Below the pieces are notes generated by a model that saw only the letters and a list, made by a program, of their open reading frames with translations, ran no database searches and had not been told where the DNA came from. Positions 54,794 through 62,103 of a stretch of DNA of 64,000 nucleotides are shown one piece after another. Numbering within the stretch: position 1 is the stretch's first letter; the number at the start of each line of letters is the position of its first letter. The DNA comes from Neotamlana laminarinivorans (GTDB taxonomy: Bacteria; Bacteroidota; Bacteroidia; Flavobacteriales; Flavobacteriaceae): positions 124,001 through 188,000 of the forward strand of contig NZ_JAJAPW010000002.1 of NCBI RefSeq assembly GCF_020523925.1. The letters are read 5' to 3'. The position numbers were made by a program, and so were the translations under genes.

Positions 54794-57700
54794 TACGCTA
54801 AAACTTTAAAGTTATTTAGAATTTCTCTTACTTCGGTTTTACAACTACCACAACCTAAACCAGCTCCTGTAGAGTTACATAATTCTGTAAAATCTGCACA
54901 ACCACCACGAATAGCTTCTTGAATGTTACCCACCCCCACTTGACTACAAGAGCATACTAACTCACCTTTTACAGGTTCTGTATTTGATGCGCCACGAAGC
55001 AAAGTATCTCGTTTTTCGGCCATTTCAATCTTACTTTCAATCATCGATTTAAATTCGGCAAACTCATTTTTATCACCCATTAAAACTGCACCAATTAGTA
55101 GATCGTTTTTAACTATACATTTTTTATAATAGCGCTTTTTTATATCTGTAAAAATTATTTCTTCGTAGCTATCATCATTTTCGGGCACTTTAATCTCTCC
55201 TATGCTACATAAGTTTAAATCGTTAAATTTTAAAATATTCATGAGCACAGAACCGTTGTAAGACGATCCTAAATCGCCTGCAATAAAATTAGCTAAAATA
55301 TTAGCTTGCTCTTCTGCTGCCGAAGTTATCCCGAAAAGCTGATTGTTATATTCTGCAATTTCACCAATAGCAAAAATATCTGGATTAGAAGATTGTAAAT
55401 GCTGATTTACTTTAACACCTCTTCCGCACAAAATACCATTTTCTCTAGCAATTTCAACATTTGGAATGGTACCAATAGCATAAACAATAGCATTTGCTGT
55501 TAAAAATTTACCACTTTTTAAGGTAATATTTAATTCTCCTGTATCTTCATCATCAAAAACCGTACTTACCTCATTATCAAAATAAACCTGTATGCCACGT
55601 TCCTGCACATCTAATGACAATAATTTGCTTGAAATACTATCTAACTGGCGCTCCATTAATCTTGAGGCCCGTTGAATAATAGTGATTTTAGCGTTTTTAT
55701 GTTTCATTGCCGCTGCAAGCTCTAAACCAAGCAAACCTCCGCCAACAATTACCACGTGTTGTTCTTCTGGTGGTAAGCCTGTAGCCTCTAAATAAGCTTT
55801 AAAATCATCTGCATCTTTTTTATTACGCATAGTAAATCGCCCTGGCAAATCTATTTGAACATCACGAGGCACAAAGGCACGACTACCTGTTGCTAAAATA
55901 AGTTTATCAAAATTATGCTTCTCTTTATTACTATCTATTACGTATTTTTCTTTCTGGTTTATTTCGATTATAAACATTTCAGGATGCACGTTAATATCTA
56001 ATTTAGAAAGTTCTAATTTCTTGATTTTAAGCAATTGTTCCCAACTTAATTCATCGGTTACATATTCTGGAAGCAACACACGATTGTAAAATAAATTAGG
56101 CTCTTTTGAAAACACATGAATATCGTCTACTTCATTTAATTCACGATAATTTTGCACAAACCTAAATGCAGCAGCTCCAGCTCCAACAATTATAATTTTA
56201 TCTTTTGGCTTTTTATATTTTACAACTTTAACACGAGTGTACTTAAAATCAGGTTCTTTTGAAACTGGATCTATAACCGTATGCGTTAAATTATTAGCTC
56301 GATTTAAAGTGTTTTGCAATTGTTTACCCCAATGCATAGGCAGAAAAACCACACCTTTTGCTATATTTTTAGTAACCTTTGCTCTTACACGAACCTCTCC
56401 ATTTTCGCTGGTTATTTGAGTAATATCACCGTCTTTTATATTATTTAAATATGCATCGACAGGGTTAATTTCCAAAACTGGTTTTGGGTAATGTGTTTTT
56501 AATCGTGCTACCTTGCCGGTTTTAGTCATGGTATGCCATTGGTCGCGCACACGACCAGTAGTAAGCACTAAAGGAAAATTATCGTTTGGCTTTACTGCCG
56601 TATTTTCTATTGATGAAGGCATATTAAAAATTGCCTTTTTTGATGGTGTATAAAACACCTTATCTTCAAACAAACGTGGTGTTCCTGGATGTCTATATTC
56701 TGGAACTGGCCATTGAAAAGTACCTTCAGTTTTTAAACGATCGTAATTAAGAAAAGAGACATCTATATTTGTGCCTTTTGTCATACTACAATACTCATCG
56801 TAAATTTCTTCCGTGCTGTTATAATTAAAACCTCTAAACCCCATACGTTGTGCAAAATCGCAGAAAATTTCAACATCTGGTCTAGCCTCACCGGGCGCTT
56901 GAATTTCTTTTGGTAAGTATGAAATTCGGCGTTCGGAATTCGTCATTGTCCCTTCTTTTTCCAACCAACCAGCAGCTGGAAGAAGTAAATCGGCATATTC
57001 TGTAGTATCCGATTTATGAGATATATCTTGTACCACAACAAACTTAGAGTTTGCCATAGCTTTTTCTATTTTATGCGAATTAGGTAAACTAACCGAAGGG
57101 TTTGTACATGCAATCCAGATGGCTTTTAATTTACCAGACTCTAAAGCATCAAACATTTGGGTTGCTGTTAATCCGGGGTTAGGTGAAATTTCTTCAACAC
57201 CCCAAAACTGAGCGACTTCGCGACGATGTTCTGCATTAGCCAAGTCTTTATGAACAGCTAACAAATTTGCCATTCCACCAACTTCTCGACCGCCCATGGC
57301 GTTAGGCTGACCCGTTAATGAAAATGGACCTGCTCCCGGCTTACCTACATTTCCTGTAATTAACGAAAGATTTAAGAGTGATACATTTTTATCGGTTCCT
57401 ACAACGCTTTGGTTAAGCCCCATTGCCCACATACTAATAAAACCTTTCGAAAGCCCTATTACATCGGCAACCTTACGAATGCTTTTTTCGGGAACACCAC
57501 AAAGCTTAGAAGCTTGTTTAACCGAAGTTTTAAAAATGAGTTCTTTATAAGCTGTAAAACCATCGGTGTAATTGTTTATAAAATTCTCATCTATTAAACC
57601 GCGTTCGTATATACAACGTGCAATAGCATTGTAAAGAATAATATCGGTTCCTGGAATGAGTTGTAAATGAATATCTGCAAAATTTGCCGAATCGGTTTTT

Positions 57701-58314
57701 CGCGGATCGACAACAATAATTTTAACGTTCGGGTTTTCTTCTTTACGTTTTTCTATTCTTCTAAATAAAATAGGGTGACACCAAGCTGGGTTTGCACCGG
57801 TAATTAAAAAACAATCTGCCAACTCAATATCTTCATAAGAAATAGGTACACTATCTTCACCAAATGTTTTTTTATAACCAACAACTGCAGAACTCATGCA
57901 CAATCTGGAATTAGTATCAATGTTATTAGTTCCTAAAAAGCCTTTAGTTAATTTGTTTGCTATATAATATTCTTCGGTTAAACTTTGACCAGACACGTAA
58001 AACGCCACACTATCAGGGCCATATTTTTTTATAATTGTTTTAAAAACACTTGCCGCTCTATCTAGAGCATCATCCCAACTTACACGCTCTCTTGGATGTG
58101 AACGGCTCCAGCGCATTTCTGGATACAAAATCCTATCGGAAGTATCGTTAGCTACGTAATGCAGATTCATACCTTTACTGCATAACATACCTTTATTTAC
58201 CGGATGATCTTTATCTCCTTCTACAAAAACCTTATCATTATTATCTTTTTTAATAACAATTCCGCAGCCTACACCACAATATGAACATGTTGTTTTTACT
58301 TCTTTTTTTAACAT
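54793..58314 (-). CDS. nasA: Assimilatory nitrate reductase fused to an FAD reductase and BFD 2Fe-2S domain
   Basis: An 1173-residue cytoplasmic enzyme. Residues 1-60 hold a 4Fe-4S site (Cys10, 13, 17, 45); about 60-490 and 590-690 are the bis-MGD molybdenum domains (SLSLITGNVGKPGAGPFSLTGQPNAMGGREVGG region); from about 705 there is an FAD pyridine-nucleotide oxidoreductase like the N-terminus of NirB (IIIVGAGAAAF, Val710; VIVGGGLLGLELAAAM); about 1118-1170 is a BFD-like 2Fe-2S domain (CSCSQVG ... GAGLGCGSCK). Most NasA proteins use a separate flavoprotein; here it is one chain. It reduces nitrate to nitrite. A dyad lies 80 bases upstream. Confidence 0.92.
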   Translation of the reverse strand: MLKKEVKTTCSYCGVGCGIVIKKDNNDKVFVEGDKDHPVNKGMLCSKGMNLHYVANDTSDRILYPEMRWSRSHPRERVSWDDALDRAASVFKTIIKKYGPDSVAFYVSGQSLTEEYYIANKLTKGFLGTNNIDTNSRLCMSSAVVGYKKTFGEDSVPISYEDIELADCFLITGANPAWCHPILFRRIEKRKEENPNVKIIVVDPRKTDSANFADIHLQLIPGTDIILYNAIARCIYERGLIDENFINNYTDGFTAYKELIFKTSVKQASKLCGVPEKSIRKVADVIGLSKGFISMWAMGLNQSVVGTDKNVSLLNLSLITGNVGKPGAGPFSLTGQPNAMGGREVGGMANLLAVHKDLANAEHRREVAQFWGVEEISPNPGLTATQMFDALESGKLKAIWIACTNPSVSLPNSHKIEKAMANSKFVVVQDISHKSDTTEYADLLLPAAGWLEKEGTMTNSERRISYLPKEIQAPGEARPDVEIFCDFAQRMGFRGFNYNSTEEIYDEYCSMTKGTNIDVSFLNYDRLKTEGTFQWPVPEYRHPGTPRLFEDKVFYTPSKKAIFNMPSSIENTAVKPNDNFPLVLTTGRVRDQWHTMTKTGKVARLKTHYPKPVLEINPVDAYLNNIKDGDITQITSENGEVRVRAKVTKNIAKGVVFLPMHWGKQLQNTLNRANNLTHTVIDPVSKEPDFKYTRVKVVKYKKPKDKIIIVGAGAAAFRFVQNYRELNEVDDIHVFSKEPNLFYNRVLLPEYVTDELSWEQLLKIKKLELSKLDINVHPEMFIIEINQKEKYVIDSNKEKHNFDKLILATGSRAFVPRDVQIDLPGRFTMRNKKDADDFKAYLEATGLPPEEQHVVIVGGGLLGLELAAAMKHKNAKITIIQRASRLMERQLDSISSKLLSLDVQERGIQVYFDNEVSTVFDDEDTGELNITLKSGKFLTANAIVYAIGTIPNVEIARENGILCGRGVKVNQHLQSSNPDIFAIGEIAEYNNQLFGITSAAEEQANILANFIAGDLGSSYNGSVLMNILKFNDLNLCSIGEIKVPENDDSYEEIIFTDIKKRYYKKCIVKNDLLIGAVLMGDKNEFAEFKSMIESKIEMAEKRDTLLRGASNTEPVKGELVCSCSQVGVGNIQEAIRGGCADFTELCNSTGAGLGCGSCKTEVREILNNFKVLA

Positions 58315-58388
58315 ATCAAAGGTTTTCTTCTAAATTAAGGTAAATTTTGATGTGAATTTGTTTTACAAACCAAAATATAGCACAAATC

Positions 58389-58437
58389 AAAAATACGTAT
58401 AAATACTTAATTTTCTAAGTATTTTATACGTATTTTT
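58389..58437. promoter_or_regulatory. Large dyad upstream of the nitrate reductase including an FNR-geometry site
   Basis: TACGTA-TAAA-TACTTA at 58394-58409 matches the FNR-geometry pattern. It is mirrored by TAAGTA...TACGTA at 58416-58432 (5-base spacer), so the whole region is an almost perfect 21-22 bp inverted repeat around ATTTTC. Either two regulator dimers or one RNA hairpin is possible. It lies 75-125 bases before the nitrate reductase ATG. The gap 58315-58548 also holds the terminator at 58495-58528. Confidence 0.55.
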
Positions 58438-58494
58438 AAATTTATATGATTTTAACAATAAGAAATTTTACTTTTTAAGAATATGACAAAAAGA

Positions 58495-58528
58495 AAGCGA
58501 TTTATACCCTAAAAAATATAAATCGCTT
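58495..58528 (-). terminator. Terminator after the response regulator
   Basis: AAGCGATTTATA (58495-58506) and TATAAATCGCTT (58517-58528) are a perfect 12-bp stem with a 10-base loop, followed on the minus strand by a T-rich stretch. It separates the sensor operon from the nitrate reductase promoter. Confidence 0.65.
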
Positions 58529-58548
58529 AATATTAAGCTTATACTGAC

Positions 58549-59214
58549 TTAAATAAGCTGGTATTCTTTAGCTTTATTGGTTAGTTCCATTAAATTTTTA
58601 ACCTCCAGTTTTTTCATTAAGTTAAATCTATGTACCTCTGCAGTTCGTTTACTTATATCTAACTCTTTAGCTATATCTTTATTATTTTTTAGTTGTAAAA
58701 CCAACTCTAAAATTTGCTTTTCGCGCTTTGTTAGCTTAAAAGGATCCTCTTTATTAATTTGCGGTTTAGGTGCTTCTGCATCAACATTTCCACTAACAAA
58801 ATTATTTAGCAAAATAGCAGAAACTTCACCTGTAAAATACTTTCCTCCAGAAGCAACAGTATTTAATGCTTTTAAAAATTCATCTTTACTTGCCCCTTTA
58901 AGCATATAACCATCTGCACCTGCCTGAATAGATTTTACTACGTATTCCTCTGAGTCATGCATTGACAAAACCAACGCTTTAACATCTGGATGTGTTTGCT
59001 TAAGTTCGCCAACAACCTCAATACCATTTTTGTTTGGCATACGAATATCTACAATTAAAACATGAGGCTGTTCGTTGTTAATTATACTTATAGCTTCAAC
59101 ACCATCGGATGCTTCGTTTACTACATTAATACCATCTTGATCTTCTAATAAAGCCTTAATACCATCACGCACTAACACATGATCATCGGCTAAAACCACA
59201 TTTATAACATCCAT
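58549..59214 (-). CDS. NarL/LuxR-type response regulator
   Basis: A 221-residue regulator. Receiver domain with Asp10-Asp11, phospho-acceptor Asp56 (LIVDIRMPNKNG) and conserved Lys (GADGYMLKGASKDE). The C-terminal LuxR helix-turn-helix is LTKREKQILELVLQLKNNKDIAKELDISKRTAEVHRFNLMKKL. It lies 14 bases after its kinase, and both sit between nirBD and the nitrate reductase, so it most likely controls nitrate or nitrite genes. Confidence 0.93.
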   Translation of the reverse strand: MDVINVVLADDHVLVRDGIKALLEDQDGINVVNEASDGVEAISIINNEQPHVLIVDIRMPNKNGIEVVGELKQTHPDVKALVLSMHDSEEYVVKSIQAGADGYMLKGASKDEFLKALNTVASGGKYFTGEVSAILLNNFVSGNVDAEAPKPQINKEDPFKLTKREKQILELVLQLKNNKDIAKELDISKRTAEVHRFNLMKKLEVKNLMELTNKAKEYQLI

Positions 59215-59228
59215 AACTTGCTTAGTTT

Positions 59229-61082
59229 TTAGGTTGGTAAAATTACTAATTTTTCGTTGTTTACTTGTTTTGGTAAAGGAATGTTTAAGGTTACACGTGT
59301 ACCTTTATCTTTCTCTGAATACAAAAATAAGCGACCATCAATAAATTTTATACGTTCTTTCATGAACGTCATCCCCATACCGCCATCTGCATTTTTTACT
59401 TTTTCTACTTTACTAGGATCGAAACCTTTTCCATTATCATCTATTACAATACTAAGTAAGTTTTCACTATGTGATAAAGAAACTATTATATATGAAGAAT
59501 TAGCATACTTAATAGCATTATTAATAGCTTCTTGTACTATACGATAAATATTTATTTCAACTAAAGAATCTAAACGTTCGTTAAAGTTACTTTTGTTAAA
59601 AATTTGAATATTTTTACCCGTAAGTTTACTTAGTTCTTGTGTTAATTTTGTTATTGCCGGAACAATACCATGATCGGACAGTTCTGGAGGCGTTAGGTTA
59701 AACGTGGCTGTTCTAACTCCTTTTATAATATTTAAAGCCAATTCTTTTAAATATTCAATTTTTTGTTCTGCTTTTTTAGTATCGTTTAAATTAATACTTT
59801 CTAGATTATATTTTAAACCCGTTAACATTTGCCCAATACCATCATGAACATCTTTTGCTATGCGGCTTTGTTCTTTTTCTTGGTTTTCTATTATTTTACT
59901 TGATATTACTTTTTGATGATTCATTTTCTCATCAAAACCTTTTTTTGTTAAGCGCTCAATTTCTAGTTGCGCCGATTTTCTGTAAGTTACATCTGAAGCT
60001 ATTATTAATAATTCAGATTTTTCTTCTGATGTATTAAAAGGAATAAAGGCCATTTCTAACCAAACATCTTGATTATTTTTAGTAGTTGCTTTTACTTCGC
60101 CTTGCCAACCAATTTTTTTATATTTAGAAATAATATTTTCTATGGCAACTTGTTCGTTTTCATTAACCGAAAGTACTTCTGCAAAAGAAGCTGACATACT
60201 AAACCTTGACACCTTAAACAGCTTAGAAAATTTTTTTCCCATGTGCACCAAAGAGCCGCTAGGGGTAATTCTAGCAAATAGTAAAGTTTCATCCATAGCA
60301 TAATTTAGGGCTCGCAACTCTCTAATAGATTTTTCTTTTGCTATACTAAGTTCATCCGCTTCAATAGCCATTTGTTTTGCCTTACTTTCTGCTCGTAGCA
60401 AATCGGCTAAAGTTGCTCTAATATTTTTTGCGGTTGGCCAAAAAATAAACAAGAATTCAAGTAACAACACTGCCAAAGTAAACAATGTAATAATAGACTC
60501 TAACTGGCGCAACCAGTTTACTTTTTTACTTGCTTCTAAATCATATTGATTAACAATATCATCCATTAAAACTAAAAAATCGCTTTCAGCATTTGTAACC
60601 GTTTCAATTTCAACTTCGTAAGAAAGCAACGATGAAGGTGTTGTGTTTTCAATTTTTAAAATTATTCCTTTTGCAGCATTTGATATGCTTAAAAAAACAG
60701 GATTTAATTTTTGAAATTTTTGTTGAATAGCTTTACCGTTGCCTCCTGGCAAACCCATACTATCGTTACCTTTTTGCAAAGCATAATGTGAGGTTTCCCA
60801 AAGGCTTAAGGTTTGTTTTATTTGATTTTTTAACTGAAGTTGAACATCTAAATTTTTAGCTGAATTAAGTTTTAAAATATCTTTTGTAAGCTTTTGGCTA
60901 AGCATACGCTGCCTTCCTGCAACATTAATAATTGTTGAATCGCTTTCTTGAGTATTAAGATGCCGCCTAACTAAATACTGACTTACTATAATAGATAGCG
61001 CAATTACTGTTAATGCAATAATGTACAACCGGCTTAGTTTACCAAAGGTACGTTGGTCCAATGTGTTGCCGTTGTTACTCAT
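59229..61082 (-). CDS. NarX-like sensor histidine kinase with PilJ-type sensory domain
   Basis: A 617-residue membrane kinase. First helix about 19-39, a periplasmic four-helix region with the P-box-like INVAGRQRMLSQKLTK (about 52-67), second helix about 197-217, a coiled stretch, PAS (about 255-375) and a HisKA_3 kinase with His413 (AKDVHDGIGQM) and ATPase motifs (NAIKYANSS, DDNGKGFDP, GGMGMTFMKERI). PilJ-type and NarX P-box domains bind nitrate and nitrite, which fits the position between nirBD and nasA. It is paired with the downstream regulator. Confidence 0.9.
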   Translation of the reverse strand: MSNNGNTLDQRTFGKLSRLYIIALTVIALSIIVSQYLVRRHLNTQESDSTIINVAGRQRMLSQKLTKDILKLNSAKNLDVQLQLKNQIKQTLSLWETSHYALQKGNDSMGLPGGNGKAIQQKFQKLNPVFLSISNAAKGIILKIENTTPSSLLSYEVEIETVTNAESDFLVLMDDIVNQYDLEASKKVNWLRQLESIITLFTLAVLLLEFLFIFWPTAKNIRATLADLLRAESKAKQMAIEADELSIAKEKSIRELRALNYAMDETLLFARITPSGSLVHMGKKFSKLFKVSRFSMSASFAEVLSVNENEQVAIENIISKYKKIGWQGEVKATTKNNQDVWLEMAFIPFNTSEEKSELLIIASDVTYRKSAQLEIERLTKKGFDEKMNHQKVISSKIIENQEKEQSRIAKDVHDGIGQMLTGLKYNLESINLNDTKKAEQKIEYLKELALNIIKGVRTATFNLTPPELSDHGIVPAITKLTQELSKLTGKNIQIFNKSNFNERLDSLVEINIYRIVQEAINNAIKYANSSYIIVSLSHSENLLSIVIDDNGKGFDPSKVEKVKNADGGMGMTFMKERIKFIDGRLFLYSEKDKGTRVTLNIPLPKQVNNEKLVILPT

Positions 61083-61100
61083 ATTATATGTTGTTTTAAT

Positions 61101-61685
61101 TTATGCTAAAGCCTGTTTTATAAGCGCCAAACTTTTTTCTGAATATTTAATTTTTAAGGCTTCTTCGTGGCCTTCATCAGACATTTTAACCCATGTTTTT
61201 TGAAGAATATCAATTATTTTTTCATCGGAATGCTTTTCTGCAAATTCTTCAAAATAATAATCTAAAAACACCAAACAAATAACATCTTCTAGTATTTGAG
61301 TTTCTTCGTTTTTCTTTATAAGTTTCTTTTTAATTAGGTCGGTTACTCGTTTAATAAACTCAGTGTTATAACCTACTTCTTTTAAAATACCCTCAGTTAA
61401 ATCGGCATGCATTTTTTTTAAAGCCTCACGCCATTTTAAATACCCAACACGATCCATTGGATATTCTTTTCTATCTATTTTCCAACGACAAATGTGTTGT
61501 GCTCGAGCTGCTATTTGCAATGCTCGTGAAGCATTAGGTTTAAATTGTAATAATTTTTGCGACATACGTTGCGAATACAATAATTCCTTTGGAAAATTTA
61601 ATCCATTAGTTGTATATACATTTGTGTCTTCTGCGTTTTTTTTATCTATTAATGCTATTGCGGTTTCAAATCTTGTAGGCTTCAT
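61101..61685 (-). CDS. DUF4202-family protein
   Basis: A 194-residue soluble helical protein starting MKPTRFETAIALIDKKNAED. A conserved block ALQIAARAQHICRWKIDRKEYPMDRVGYLKWREALKKMHADL carries histidines (AQH, KMH), and EDVICLVFLDYYFEEFAEKHSDEK follows; the pattern suggests a metal-binding all-helical (possibly HD-like) fold. The function is unknown. It is 11 bases after nirD and 18 before the kinase gene, so it is part of the nitrite operon and probably acts in nitrite reduction or its control. Confidence 0.8.
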   Translation of the reverse strand: MKPTRFETAIALIDKKNAEDTNVYTTNGLNFPKELLYSQRMSQKLLQFKPNASRALQIAARAQHICRWKIDRKEYPMDRVGYLKWREALKKMHADLTEGILKEVGYNTEFIKRVTDLIKKKLIKKNEETQILEDVICLVFLDYYFEEFAEKHSDEKIIDILQKTWVKMSDEGHEEALKIKYSEKSLALIKQALA

Positions 61686-61696
61686 ATGTGTTTATA

Positions 61697-62074
61697 TTAG
61701 TCTGCAAAGCCAATATACACAATTTCTTGTTCAATTTTTACAGGATAGGTTGCAATAGGATCTAAATCTCCATTCAAGTTAGTGCCATCTACTAAAGAAA
61801 ATATTTTTTTATGCAAAGGGCAAGCTACCATGGGCACTCCTTTATGATCGCCAATCATGCCACGACTTAACACCATTTCCTCTTTTTCTGGCGATAAGTT
61901 TTGCGTAGCATACCAAGTGTTTAATCTGGCAAAGTTAAAAACGGCAATTTGTAAATCTTTATACTTAACGCAAGCACCACCATCTTTTGGAAAATCGTTA
62001 ACCGATGCTGCTTTAAACCAAACCTTTACCTCGTCTGGCTTTACGCTTTTATATTTTTTAGCAACTGTAATCAT
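61697..62074 (-). CDS. nirD: Nitrite reductase small subunit, Rieske-like
   Basis: A 125-residue protein from ATG at 62074 (MITVAKKYKSVKPDEVK); a longer frame to 62113 overlaps nirB and adds 13 poor residues. NirD has a Rieske fold but usually no cluster. Here the second half-motif keeps Cys and His (ACPLHKKIFSLVDG), while the first position reads SPEK (TQNLSPEKEEM) in place of C-x-H, so no 2Fe-2S cluster can form. MVLSRGMIGDHKGVP is typical. It works with NirB to reduce nitrite to ammonium. Confidence 0.92.
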   Translation of the reverse strand: MITVAKKYKSVKPDEVKVWFKAASVNDFPKDGGACVKYKDLQIAVFNFARLNTWYATQNLSPEKEEMVLSRGMIGDHKGVPMVACPLHKKIFSLVDGTNLNGDLDPIATYPVKIEQEIVYIGFAD

Positions 62075-62103
62075 GTTTATGTTTGTGTTTTTAGCTGTAA
62101 TTA

